From positions 1 through 43,975 of the forward strand of contig JAHFOJ010000005.1 in the NCBI GenBank assembly GCA_023266875.1: a DNA stretch of 43,975 nt, in the 5' to 3' direction. Positions 28,782 to 38,637 of the stretch are shown here, piece after piece. Positions within the stretch are counted from its first letter, which is position 1. Every line of letters starts with the position of its first letter. The stretch is from Candidatus Giovannonibacteria bacterium. GTDB taxonomy: Bacteria; Patescibacteriota; Minisyncoccia; JACPKW01; UBA11713. Both the position numbers and the translations under genes were made by a program. The notes under the pieces are model-generated. The model saw only the letters and a list, made by a program, of their open reading frames with translations. It had not been told where the DNA came from and ran no database searches.

Positions 28782-28874
28782 CTTGGAAGATTTAACCACG
28801 CCCGCATAAATGTTTGAAAAACTCTTGGCGGGTGGAATAAAAAACACCTCGCGAGATCATGACGACCTCGCGAG
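28782..28874. repeat. Direct repeat C2 (copy of mfd-like 3' end and hairpin)
   Basis: Reads LEDLTTPA-stop, like the mfd-like C-terminus SLEDLTAPA-stop, plus the same hairpin. Confidence 0.88.
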
Positions 28875-28911
28875 ATTTTTAGCGCTAAGACAACGCGGCC
28901 CTAGAAACAAA

Positions 28912-28936
28912 AAACCCTAAAATAGGGCTTTTTTTG
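28912..28936. terminator. Hairpin terminator downstream of rpsA
   Basis: AAACCCTAAAATAGGGCTTTTTTTG. Confidence 0.6.
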
Positions 28937-28955
28937 TTTTCCTAAATCCCATCTC

Positions 28956-30116
28956 CTATTTTCCTTCTTCTGCAGGAGCTTTCTTTGCCTCATCTCCCAA
29001 AAATGACAAAGCCATTCTTCGTTCCTTTGGTTCAAAAAGCGTTATTTGAAAAGGATATTTTGATCCGATTGCGAGTTTTTCTTTCATTTTTGTTTCAGAG
29101 CCATATTCTGATATGTGCGAAAGCCCGGAAACACCGTCGGAAATGGCTATGAGCGCGCCGTATTTATTGAATCTCAAAACTTTTCCTTCAATTATGTCGC
29201 CTTTCTTAAACTTTCCCGACGCCTCAACCCATGGGTCGGGCTTAAGAGCTTTCGCCGACAAAGAAACGCGCCCGCCTTCAATTCCTATTATTTTCGCTTT
29301 AACTTTATCGCCCACTTTGAAGTGATCGTTCGGATTTTCAATGAGTGACCAATCGAGTTCAGATAAATGACAAAGGCCTTCGAGCCCGTCCTCCAGCTTT
29401 ATGAAAATTCCGAAATCAACTACGCCCGTAACCTCCCCTTCTATAATCTGGCCAACTTCATATTTTGAGGTTATTGCCCTTAACTCGTCAGATTCCGCGC
29501 CCTTCTCGGAAAAAATAACTTTCTCTTCTTTTGGGTCGATAGAAATAATCGCCACGCTAAGCGATGTGCCCACAAATTTTCTAAGCTCATCTAAAATTCT
29601 ATCTTTGTCTCCGCCTTCCACCCTCGGGTAATGCCCCACCTTCAGCTGGGAAGCCGGCAGGAAGCCCTTCATTTTTTTCCATTCAAGAACCAAACCTCCT
29701 TTATTCGCATCAACTACAGCGAGACTTATAGTCTCTTTTTTCTTTATAAGATCCCTCGCTTCCTGCCAAATTAGATCCTGACTTGCTTCGTTAAGCGAAA
29801 GCTCGACATAACCGTCCTCACCCTCAAGTTCTATGACTTTCGCGCTCGCTTTATCGCCCGGCTTCATTCCCTTAATAATCTCCCTCGCTTTCATAAATTC
29901 GCGCCCAAAAATCATTCCGCATCCGTACGAACCCAAATCGACAAAAACTCGAAGACCCTTTCTTCCTATAACAGTCCCCTCAACGATGTCGCCTACTTTA
30001 GGAAGCGTTAAAAAAACTCTTTTGTAGAGCTCGTCCATCAGATTGTCTTTTTTTGTCGCGGTGAGTGCGGTCTTCTGGATCTCATCAGCCGCTGATATTT
30101 GATTCATTTTCGGCAT
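28956..30116 (-). CDS. rpsA: 30S ribosomal protein S1 (four S1 domains)
   Basis: Repeated S1 motifs, e.g. VGQIIEGEVTGVVDFGIFIKLEDGLEGLCHLSEL. Confidence 0.92.
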   Translation of the reverse strand: MPKMNQISAADEIQKTALTATKKDNLMDELYKRVFLTLPKVGDIVEGTVIGRKGLRVFVDLGSYGCGMIFGREFMKAREIIKGMKPGDKASAKVIELEGEDGYVELSLNEASQDLIWQEARDLIKKKETISLAVVDANKGGLVLEWKKMKGFLPASQLKVGHYPRVEGGDKDRILDELRKFVGTSLSVAIISIDPKEEKVIFSEKGAESDELRAITSKYEVGQIIEGEVTGVVDFGIFIKLEDGLEGLCHLSELDWSLIENPNDHFKVGDKVKAKIIGIEGGRVSLSAKALKPDPWVEASGKFKKGDIIEGKVLRFNKYGALIAISDGVSGLSHISEYGSETKMKEKLAIGSKYPFQITLFEPKERRMALSFLGDEAKKAPAEEGK

Positions 30117-30209
30117 TGAATGAGTATAACTCGAGTCCGTTTCATCGTCAATAATGAATTTAAAAATCTATATTTAAAAATCAAGCGAAATATGATATAA
30201 TTTTCTAAT

Positions 30210-30872
30210 ATGGTCATCACTTATTATGGGCTCTCTTGTTTTAAGGCGCAGTCGGGGAATCTCGTTATCGCCTTCGATCCTCCGTCTAAGAATTCCGATC
30301 TGAAACCGCCACGCTTTGTGGCGGATATAGTTCTCTCAAGCCACAATCATCCGGCGCATAACGGGCTTGGAGAACTTTCTGCAAAAGATGATAACGGGCC
30401 TTTTTTGATCTCGGGTCCTGGCGAATACGAAATTAAGGAAGTCCAAATCCACGGGATTGGATCATTCCACGATAATGAACATGGTAAAAAACTTGGGGCA
30501 AATACGATCTATACAGTGGAAATTGAAGGCATCAGACTTTGCCACCTAGGCGATCTCGGCGAAGAAGAACTCGCGGCCCAAACAATCGAAGCGATCGGAG
30601 AAGTCGACATATTATTTCTTCCGGTCGGCGGCAAAGATGTAATCGGCGCAGAAACCGCGGTCAAAATTGCAAACCAAATTGAGCCAAAAATAGCCGTCCC
30701 AATGCATTACTCGATCCCAAAAACTCCGATCAAAGGAGAAAAAGTTGAAATATTCTTAAAGGAATTAGGAGAAGAGAAAGTGGAGCCAGAAGAAAAATTC
30801 ACATTCAAGAAAAAAGATCTCCCGGAGGAAGGACTCAAAGTAGTCTTGCTTGAGCCATCAATTAGCTTATAG
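30210..30872 (+). CDS. MBL-fold metal-dependent hydrolase (UlaG-like)
   Basis: MVITYYGLSCFKAQSGNLVIAFDPP..., SSHNHPAHNG, HLGDLGEEE. Confidence 0.82.
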   Translation: MVITYYGLSCFKAQSGNLVIAFDPPSKNSDLKPPRFVADIVLSSHNHPAHNGLGELSAKDDNGPFLISGPGEYEIKEVQIHGIGSFHDNEHGKKLGANTIYTVEIEGIRLCHLGDLGEEELAAQTIEAIGEVDILFLPVGGKDVIGAETAVKIANQIEPKIAVPMHYSIPKTPIKGEKVEIFLKELGEEKVEPEEKFTFKKKDLPEEGLKVVLLEPSISL

Positions 30873-30875
30873 AAT

Positions 30876-30985
30876 GGCTTGCCCTGTTAGAAAATTCTTT
30901 ATGAACCACAAGACAAAAAAAAGTTTATTTATGGAAATTAATAAAGCTTAATCGTCGCATAAGCCAGTTAAATTTTCTAACGGGG
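30876..30985. repeat. Short element with terminal inverted repeats (MITE-like)
   Basis: GCCCTGTTAGAAAATT at the left, AATTTTCTAACGGGG at the right (one mismatch), ~70 nt between. Confidence 0.5.
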
Positions 30986-31266
30986 TGAATTTTTTTGAAA
31001 CACTTGAGCGTGCAAGATCTAAGCCAGAAGAAACGCGCCGCAAAATCACTATTATAATTGTGGCGTCAATAATGTTTTTCATTGTCGCGATTTGGACTTT
31101 TACTATTAATTTTTCTATAAGAAATAATGCAAGCGCCGGCAATGAAGGGCCCCGACCCGGAGAAATTTTTTCGGATACAGTTAGATCTGGGGGCGAGAAA
31201 TTGAAATGGGCCGCAGAAGGCGCCATGAAAGCAATATTTAGAAATGAGGAGTATAATAATAATTAA
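30985..31266 (+). CDS. Hypothetical single-TM protein
   Basis: GTG start; [44 protein letters not shown]. Confidence 0.6.
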   Translation: MNFFETLERARSKPEETRRKITIIIVASIMFFIVAIWTFTINFSIRNNASAGNEGPRPGEIFSDTVRSGGEKLKWAAEGAMKAIFRNEEYNNN

Positions 31267-31295
31267 TTCGCGAATCAGACTTCCATAAAAATCGC

Positions 31296-33755
31296 ATGGC
31301 CGATAAAGATAAAAAAGAAATCATTATAAGGGAGCCGGAAAAGACCGACATCGTTTTAGAAATGAGAAAGTCTTATTTGGATTACGCGATGAGCGTGATT
31401 GTTTCGCGCGCGCTGCCGGATGTCCGGGACGGGCTCAAGCCCGTGCACAGGAGAATTTTGTGGGCCATGTGGGAAAACAGCAATACCGCCTCATCAAAAA
31501 CTCGGAAATCTGCAAATACGGTTGGATATGTTATGGGGAAATACCACCCGCACGGCGATTCCGCTATTTACGATTCGCTCGTGCGCATGGCCCAGGATTT
31601 TTCTCTCCGCTATCCGTTAATACAAGGACAGGGAAATTTCGGATCAATTGACGGTGACAACGCCGCCGCCATGCGCTACACAGAAGCGCGACTTTCCCGC
31701 ATATCGGATGAAATGCTTAGAGATATCGAAAAAGAAACTGTTGACTGGCGTCCAAACTATGACGATACGACCAAAGAACCGGTTGTTCTTCCGGCGGCCA
31801 TCCCCAATTTGCTTCTAAACGGGCAGACAGGAATCGCCGTGGGCATGGCAACTAACATACCGCCTCACAATTTAAAAGAAGTCATAGACGCAGCCTCTCA
31901 TCTCCTTGATCATTCGAAAGCCACCACGGAAGACCTGATGAATTTCGTAAAAGGGCCGGATTTTCCTACCGGAGGAATCGCATTTTCTAAAAAAGATCTC
32001 GCGGCCGCCTATGGAACCGGCAGAGGCGCCGTTGTCACGCGAGGCGAGACTGAAATATTTGAAAAATCAAAAGGACACTTTCAAATTTTAATCTCATCTA
32101 TCCCATATCAAGTGAATAAAGCTGAACTAATAATAAAAATGGCGGATTTAGTCCATGAAAAAAGGATTGAAGGCATCCGCGATATACGTGATGAATCTGA
32201 CAAATCCGGACTGTCGATCGCGATTGACCTGAAAAACGACGCGGTGCCTGAAAAAATCCTAAACAGTCTTTATAGATACACAGAACTCGAAAAATCATTT
32301 CATTTCAACATGATCGCGCTAGTCGACGGCATTATGCCGCAAGTTCTTTCGCTTAAAGCTATTTTGGAGAATTTCATTTCTCATAGAAAAGTTGTTGTCG
32401 AGCGAAGAGCCAAATTCGATCTTAAAAAAGCCGAAGAACGGGCGCATGTCCTCGAAGGGCTCGCGCGCGCCCTTGACCACATTGACGCAGTAATCAAGAC
32501 CATTAAGGCATCGCGCGACCGCGACGTGGCGCGGGAGAATTTGATGAAAAAATTTGATCTTACCGAAATTCAGGCATCCGCAATTCTGGAAATGCGCCTT
32601 CAGACTCTCGCGGGGCTCGAACGCCAGAAAATTTCCGACGAACTAAAAGAAAAACAAAAACTTATCCGTGACCTAAAAGCGCTTCTTAAAGACCCGACAA
32701 AAATAGCTGCTCTTATAAAAGAAGAACTCGCCAAAATCAAAGAAAAATACGGGGATGAGCGAAAAACAAAAATTGTCGCGGGCGAAATTAAAACTTTTTC
32801 GATGGAAGATTTGATTCCGGAACGAGAAACGGTTGTTGTATTAACTCAAGGCGGATACATCAAAAGAGTAAACCCTGAAGAATATAGAACCCAAAGGCGC
32901 GGCGGGAAAGGGATAATCGGTCTTGAAACCAAAGAAGAGGATGTTGTTGAAAACTTTCTCGCCGCCCAAACTCACGATGATTTATTGTTTTTCACGTCGA
33001 GAGGAAAAGTTTTTCAGACAAAAATGTATGAAATCCCCGAAGGCAAGCGAGTTTCTAAAGGAAAGGCTGTGGTAAATTTTCTCCCGATAAGCGCTGAGGA
33101 ACGAATTACTTCGATGCTCGCCGTTCCCAAAGCCAAAAAGGGCGAGAGCGTATCTTTTGTCATGGTTACCGAAGCGGGCATAATCAAAAAAGTTGGCGCG
33201 GAGCATTTCAAAGACGTTCGCAGATCCGGAATCATCGCGATCAAACTTCAAAAAAATGATCTGTTGCGATGGGTTTTGATAGCGGAAAAAGGAGATCATA
33301 TAATTCTTGCTACGCGCAAGGGTCAAGCTATCCGCTTTAAAGAAACAGACGCGAGACAAATGGGAAGAGCGGCGCAGGGCGTTCGCGCGATGCGGCTTAA
33401 GAAAGGAGATATTCTCGTCGGCGCAGACGCGATAAAAGGAAATGAAAAAGAGGCAGAACTATTGGTTGTCTCGGAGTTGGGATACGGCAAAAAAACTAAC
33501 ATCAAAGAATATAGGATCCAAAAGAGAGGCGGCTCGGGCATAAAAACCGCCAAGATTACTTCAAAAACAGGCAATTTAGTCACGGCGAAAATAGTAAATG
33601 CCGGAGAATACGAGGGCCTGATCGCAATATCTAAAAAAGGGCAGGCAATCCGCACCCGGCTCGAAGAAATCCACGCTCATGGGCGCGCGACCCAAGGAGT
33701 ACGCATTATGAAGCTTGGTTCAAAAGACTCTCTCGCCTCCATAACATGCTTATAA
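31296..33755 (+). CDS. gyrA: DNA gyrase subunit A
   Basis: [43 protein letters not shown]; GyrA C-terminal repeats. Confidence 0.97.
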   Translation: MADKDKKEIIIREPEKTDIVLEMRKSYLDYAMSVIVSRALPDVRDGLKPVHRRILWAMWENSNTASSKTRKSANTVGYVMGKYHPHGDSAIYDSLVRMAQDFSLRYPLIQGQGNFGSIDGDNAAAMRYTEARLSRISDEMLRDIEKETVDWRPNYDDTTKEPVVLPAAIPNLLLNGQTGIAVGMATNIPPHNLKEVIDAASHLLDHSKATTEDLMNFVKGPDFPTGGIAFSKKDLAAAYGTGRGAVVTRGETEIFEKSKGHFQILISSIPYQVNKAELIIKMADLVHEKRIEGIRDIRDESDKSGLSIAIDLKNDAVPEKILNSLYRYTELEKSFHFNMIALVDGIMPQVLSLKAILENFISHRKVVVERRAKFDLKKAEERAHVLEGLARALDHIDAVIKTIKASRDRDVARENLMKKFDLTEIQASAILEMRLQTLAGLERQKISDELKEKQKLIRDLKALLKDPTKIAALIKEELAKIKEKYGDERKTKIVAGEIKTFSMEDLIPERETVVVLTQGGYIKRVNPEEYRTQRRGGKGIIGLETKEEDVVENFLAAQTHDDLLFFTSRGKVFQTKMYEIPEGKRVSKGKAVVNFLPISAEERITSMLAVPKAKKGESVSFVMVTEAGIIKKVGAEHFKDVRRSGIIAIKLQKNDLLRWVLIAEKGDHIILATRKGQAIRFKETDARQMGRAAQGVRAMRLKKGDILVGADAIKGNEKEAELLVVSELGYGKKTNIKEYRIQKRGGSGIKTAKITSKTGNLVTAKIVNAGEYEGLIAISKKGQAIRTRLEEIHAHGRATQGVRIMKLGSKDSLASITCL

Positions 33756-34292
33756 ATGAATTTTGCCGAACCTGAAAAAATAATTGAAGTTCTCGACATC
33801 ATCCCGGGCTTAAGCGCGGTTGATTTCGGGTGCGGCGCGGGATTTTACACAATTGCTCTCGCGCGCGCTTGCGGCTCACAAGGAAAAGTCTACGCTCTCG
33901 ACATTAGAAAAGAAATGCTTGAAATGGTCCGTTCCAAGGCGCGCACTTTCAGGCTCACGAATATCGAAACATTTTGGACAGATCTTGAAAAACCGCACGC
34001 ATCGAATCTCAAAGACCAGTCAATGGATATCGCCATCATCTCAAACGTTCTTTTCCAGATAGAAAATAAGGAAAATTTGGCAAGCGAGGCCGCGAGGATA
34101 CTCAAACCCGCAGGCAAGCTCTTATTGGTGGAATGGGCGGAAGAAGAGCGCCCCATTGGCCCGCCTATAAAATTCCGTATCAACCGAAACGAAGCGGAAA
34201 GCCTATTTCTGAAAGCAAATCTAATCCTTGACCGGGAAATCAGCGCGGGCGAACATCATTACGGCCTCTTATTCAAAAAATCTGTTCATTAG
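33756..34292 (+). CDS. Class I SAM-dependent methyltransferase
   Basis: AVDFGCGAGFYTIALARACGSQGKVYALDIRKEMLEM. Confidence 0.88.
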   Translation: MNFAEPEKIIEVLDIIPGLSAVDFGCGAGFYTIALARACGSQGKVYALDIRKEMLEMVRSKARTFRLTNIETFWTDLEKPHASNLKDQSMDIAIISNVLFQIENKENLASEAARILKPAGKLLLVEWAEEERPIGPPIKFRINRNEAESLFLKANLILDREISAGEHHYGLLFKKSVH

Positions 34293-34324
34293 AATTTTTT
34301 GCCGCTCCGCGTTAAACTGTAAAT

Positions 34325-35620
34325 ATGCAGGCAAGCAAAGTGCAGATAGGAATAATCATTTTGGCTTTGGTTTTGACTTTTGTCGCTATTTTGGTGTTCT
34401 CGGGCGTGCTCCCTGGCATCCGCCCGTCTGGATCGACTGAAAAAGCCACTCTCAAAATCTGGGGGCCTATCCCAAAAGAGGAAATTTCAGAAATTATTTC
34501 AGACGCGCAAAAAAGCTTATACAACATAACACTTGAATATTCGCAAAGAAATTCGGCGTCAATTGAAAGTGATTACGTAAGCGCGATTGCATCCGGACAA
34601 GGGCCGGACATTGTCATCTTGCCTTCTGATTCCATAATAAGGCAGTCTGGGACGCTTTTCCCCTTATCAGAAATGATAACAAAGCGCGATTTCCAAGATA
34701 CCTTCGCCGATGCGGCAGGCATTCTCGATGTCACGGGAATAATTTACGGTCTGCCCCTCACGATTGATCCATTGATACTTTATTGGAATAAAGACATGTT
34801 CCAAAGCGCGTCAATTTCCAGATCGCCCGGAGCTTGGGACGAATTCGTCGCAGACGCGAAAGCGCTTACTAAAATAGACTCGTCCGGAAACATAATCCAG
34901 TCAGGAGCCGCCTTGGGGCTTTTTTCAAACATTTCTCATCCGAAAGAAATTCTCTCGGCGCTTGCTATGCAGGCGGGCGACCCGATTGTCGAGCGCGCCA
35001 CGCTCAATGCAACCTTGGGAGACACGCCCAGCAATCAGGCCTCAGCCATGGAGAACGCACTTCGTTTCTACACTGAATTTGCGGGCCAAAATAAAGCTTC
35101 TTTTTCATGGTCACCTTCGCTTCCAAAAGACATCGGGCTTTTTGAGCGCGGAGACCTTGCCATGTATTTCGGGTTTGCATCAGAAGCGATGCAGATACGG
35201 GATGCGAATCCACACTTGAATTTCGATGTCGCAAGCATTCCTCAAATTCGCGGATTATCTCTAAAAATTACTTTCGGAAGATTTCTCTACCTCGCTATTT
35301 CCAAATCCGGCGCGCACATCGCCGCTTCTTGGTCCTCATCCCAGAAACTGACCGACAAATACGCGCTGCAAAAGCTGGCAGACCATACCTCCCTGCCTCC
35401 GTCGAGGCGCGATCTTCTGCAAACCATCCAAAAAGATCCGATAAAAGCGATTTTCTGGCAGGAGGCCGTCCGTAGCCGGAACTGGCTTGACGCCAATCCA
35501 CAAACCACTTCGGATATTTTCCGCGATATGGTAAACTCTGTTTATAGCGGATCTAAAACAATAAATGAAGCAGTTCGCGACGCTTCCGTCAAATTCAAAT
35601 CGCTCTATCAATCGCGATAG
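34325..35620 (+). CDS. Extracellular solute-binding protein (family 1-like)
   Basis: N-terminal TM/signal, GQGPDIVILPSD, GIIYGLPLTIDPLILYWNKDMF. Confidence 0.85.
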   Translation: MQASKVQIGIIILALVLTFVAILVFSGVLPGIRPSGSTEKATLKIWGPIPKEEISEIISDAQKSLYNITLEYSQRNSASIESDYVSAIASGQGPDIVILPSDSIIRQSGTLFPLSEMITKRDFQDTFADAAGILDVTGIIYGLPLTIDPLILYWNKDMFQSASISRSPGAWDEFVADAKALTKIDSSGNIIQSGAALGLFSNISHPKEILSALAMQAGDPIVERATLNATLGDTPSNQASAMENALRFYTEFAGQNKASFSWSPSLPKDIGLFERGDLAMYFGFASEAMQIRDANPHLNFDVASIPQIRGLSLKITFGRFLYLAISKSGAHIAASWSSSQKLTDKYALQKLADHTSLPPSRRDLLQTIQKDPIKAIFWQEAVRSRNWLDANPQTTSDIFRDMVNSVYSGSKTINEAVRDASVKFKSLYQSR

Positions 35621-36530
35621 CAAAATCAATTTAATATACGGGCCTGCCGTTCTTTTCGGAATGGCCTTTTTATTTTTAATCTTAGTTCCCCTTCTCGCGC
35701 GAGCCCAAGCCCCGCTCGTTCCTTGTAACGGCGTGGATTGCAATGTCTGTCATCTGTATGAAGGCACGAGGCGAATGATGAATTTCTTGCTTTACGATAT
35801 TACCCTTCCCATGTTTGTGGTCGCGATTTTATGGGGCGGCTTTTTATGGTTAACATCCGGCGGGTCGGAGCAGAGAGTATCACAAGGCAAACAAATTCTA
35901 GGTTACGCCCTTACCGGCTTTCTTATCGCCTTCGGCGCGTGGGTCATTGTAAACACTCTCCTAGATACTCTCGGATTTAAAATCCCGGGCAGAGGCAATT
36001 GGAATGATACAAGCATTTGCTCTGAATTGGATTCAGTAAACGCGAGGGTAAGTGCGCCGTCGGCAACTGGACCAACATCCGCAGGAACAGCTCCAAGCAC
36101 CGGCGGAGCAAGCTTAAGCGAAGTTGCCGCTCGGAACTTTCTCGCCCAGAACGGAATCACCGGACTTAAAAACCCATGCCCTGCGGGAGTGGCATATCAA
36201 AATGTTACGGGTGGATGCACGTCGCTTGACGGGATGAAACAAAGCACGCTTGACGCGGTGGTTGCTTTTAAAGATGCTTGCGTTCAATACAACGCGGGAT
36301 GCGCCGTTAAAATAACTGGAGGCTCGGAATTGGGGCATGCTACCGGGGTAGCAAGCCACGCTACTGGCGATAAAGTTGATATTGCCGCAACTCCAATAGT
36401 AACTTCCTTCATTCGAAGCACATACACGCCGGCAGGCACCAGACCCGACGGAGCAGCTCTTTATAAGAGCTCAAACGGCATTATATTCGCGGATGAAGGG
36501 AACCATATAGACACCACTGTCCCAATCTAG
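35565..36530 (+). CDS. VirB2/TrbC-like pilin N-terminus fused to a putative M15/Hedgehog-fold peptidase domain
   Basis: Two-TM segment (MMNFLLYDITLPMFVVAILWGGFLWLTSGG...LGYALTGFLIAFGAWVIVNTLL); C-terminal SHATGDKVDIAA and NHIDTT match His-Asp...His M15-like spacing. Start uncertain (35565 overlaps the SBP; internal ATG near 35661). Confidence 0.65.
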   Translation: MKQFATLPSNSNRSINRDSKINLIYGPAVLFGMAFLFLILVPLLARAQAPLVPCNGVDCNVCHLYEGTRRMMNFLLYDITLPMFVVAILWGGFLWLTSGGSEQRVSQGKQILGYALTGFLIAFGAWVIVNTLLDTLGFKIPGRGNWNDTSICSELDSVNARVSAPSATGPTSAGTAPSTGGASLSEVAARNFLAQNGITGLKNPCPAGVAYQNVTGGCTSLDGMKQSTLDAVVAFKDACVQYNAGCAVKITGGSELGHATGVASHATGDKVDIAATPIVTSFIRSTYTPAGTRPDGAALYKSSNGIIFADEGNHIDTTVPI

Positions 36531-36602
36531 TTTTTTCCTTTTACTTTATTATGTCGCGTATCATAATGAATCTAGCTAAGCAATTGCGGTCTCAACCATC
36601 TC

Positions 36603-37340
36603 ATGTCCAAAAATAGAAAGAAAATAGCAATCACATATATAGTAATAGGCCTTATAGTTTTAAGAGTTGCCTTTCGTGAATTTCCCGCGCGAGCGATCTT
36701 TGAATCGCGCCCGATTATTGCCCAAAATAACACCGAAGGAAGCATTGAGTTAGACGCTTCGGGGTTTCATAAACCAAATGATAATAGATCTACCCGCACA
36801 GCAGGAACCAGAGGCACATCTAGCTCAAGCGGAACAGCTGGGACTGGGAATATCCCTTCCGGACTCGGGACTACTACCGGGACTACTACACAGACTGGCG
36901 GCAATAGTTCAACCACAAACACGCAAATTGTTCCTCTTTCAGAAAGGTTAAGTCACCGAGACGCTTGCGGACTCTTGGCTAGAGTCGGCATTGATTTATT
37001 TTCGAGTACTCGTAATTTAAATTGTTCCGACACAAGCAGCAGAATAAGCCTCGAAGGAGCCCCAGCGACCGCTATACAGAAACTTATACAACTTGCTAAG
37101 GACTGCAAGTGTTCATTTGACCTCATGGGAGGTACTGAAACATCTATTCATGGCCCAAACACTGAACACGGCCCGGGAAAAAGCGCATTTGATCTAAAAA
37201 TAAAAGGGAATACAACCTATGCCAAATTAGAAACCGCGGTGAGAAAAGCCGGCTGGAGTTTAGAATGTGATACATTCGGGAAAGAATCACCCGTCCCTTG
37301 CTCAAGCACGGATATCAGATACATGCATATAAGGATTTAA
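36603..37340 (+). CDS. Hypothetical membrane-anchored protein with putative M15/Hedgehog-like domain
   Basis: N-terminal TM, Thr/Gly/Ser linker, C-terminal TEHGPGKSAFDLKI...IRYMHIRI. Confidence 0.55.
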   Translation: MSKNRKKIAITYIVIGLIVLRVAFREFPARAIFESRPIIAQNNTEGSIELDASGFHKPNDNRSTRTAGTRGTSSSSGTAGTGNIPSGLGTTTGTTTQTGGNSSTTNTQIVPLSERLSHRDACGLLARVGIDLFSSTRNLNCSDTSSRISLEGAPATAIQKLIQLAKDCKCSFDLMGGTETSIHGPNTEHGPGKSAFDLKIKGNTTYAKLETAVRKAGWSLECDTFGKESPVPCSSTDIRYMHIRI

Positions 37341-37347
37341 TTTCACT

Positions 37348-38634
37348 CTAGAACTGATAGCAGTGGGAATCTGCTGCGTCTATTTGACCATCGCGGTCAT
37401 TGTCTATGCCGTCAGCGCATTCTAATATTCTGATTCTGCCGTCCGCTGCCGGAGGAAAAGTTTTATCGGCTTGTATAATAAGGTCTTGAGCCGCGGCATC
37501 TCCAATGATCGGCTTAAGGTCGGCAACATTTGCCTGAACCGAACTAAAATTTACCCTCAAGGCCGAGATAATCGCCCCCTTCATAGCCGCTTGATCCTGA
37601 GTCGAAAGCGAAGAAAAATTTGTGTTTACTGTCCCCCCTAAAACTGCTTCTATAAAACTGTCCTGTGAATAGTCGTTCAACCCGTCAATTGCCGCTGCAT
37701 AATCTTGGGCATTTGCATTTGTAGTGCCTGCAATAGCTGTAGCAGAACCAAAAATACTTGACGCGAAACCGGCCATTGGGCCGCTAATAAACCCTGCATC
37801 AATCAGACCAGCTGCTCTCGCCGCCGAGATAAGCGCACTTGCTATTGTACTAGCCGGGAAAGGCGCGCCGAGAAGCCCAACCTGAACTAAATCAAAAAAG
37901 GTCCCCAAATTCAGACCAAATTCGGCATAGCCCGGAGGAGGCGGCGATATTTCTCCAATTGCGACTCCAACCGCCGCTGTTTGAGCTGCTGCTGCTGCGT
38001 TATTAGCATAACCCTGAGCCGCTTGGGCTGCTGGAGAATCTGGGTCAAGATCCTGAGCCATAGTAGCTACCTCTTGGGCTATCGCCGCATAACCTCTTGC
38101 CTCATCAACACCGATTTGGGTCCCTTTAGCCGCTGAAATCGCAGTCATTTCATTTAAGTCTCTGGCTGTTTCCGCAAAAGAGGCTGCAAGCGCACTTGGA
38201 TCAGATGGCGGCCCAGGAGTGAGAGTTGATGTATCAACTTGAGGATCTAAAGCTTCAAAATCAATTACTCCGTAATCATTAATACCAGCGGGGTCAGCGG
38301 CAGCGGGATCAAAGCCGCCTAAGGAAAATCCGGAAGATTCTTCGCCTGTGGTGCCTGAGCTTGTATCTGCGTTGGAATCTCCATACCCACCAGAAGCAAA
38401 ACCAGATGTAAAAGCGCTATCAAATTCTGTAGAAGGGTCGAAGGAATAGTCATCGCCTATGGCACTTGCGTCTGCGCTAGCGTCTGCGCCTGCGCTAGCG
38501 TCTGCGTCTGCGCCTGCGCTATCGCCACCATCGCCACCATCTTGAGCATAAACATTAAGAAATTGAAAAGAAAAAACAAAAACAAGAATTAGGCACAGCG
38601 CCAGAGAAATAAATTTTGTTTTTGTGTTCTTCAC
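37348..38634 (-). CDS. Secreted Ala/Asp/Gly-rich protein with C-terminal ECADGIDNDRDGQIDAADSHC motif
   Basis: Signal peptide, low-complexity GADADASAGADASADASA, C-terminal D-rich calcium-binding-like motif. Confidence 0.65.
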   Translation of the reverse strand: MKNTKTKFISLALCLILVFVFSFQFLNVYAQDGGDGGDSAGADADASAGADASADASAIGDDYSFDPSTEFDSAFTSGFASGGYGDSNADTSSGTTGEESSGFSLGGFDPAAADPAGINDYGVIDFEALDPQVDTSTLTPGPPSDPSALAASFAETARDLNEMTAISAAKGTQIGVDEARGYAAIAQEVATMAQDLDPDSPAAQAAQGYANNAAAAAQTAAVGVAIGEISPPPPGYAEFGLNLGTFFDLVQVGLLGAPFPASTIASALISAARAAGLIDAGFISGPMAGFASSIFGSATAIAGTTNANAQDYAAAIDGLNDYSQDSFIEAVLGGTVNTNFSSLSTQDQAAMKGAIISALRVNFSSVQANVADLKPIIGDAAAQDLIIQADKTFPPAADGRIRILECADGIDNDRDGQIDAADSHCYQF

Positions 38635-38637
38635 AAT

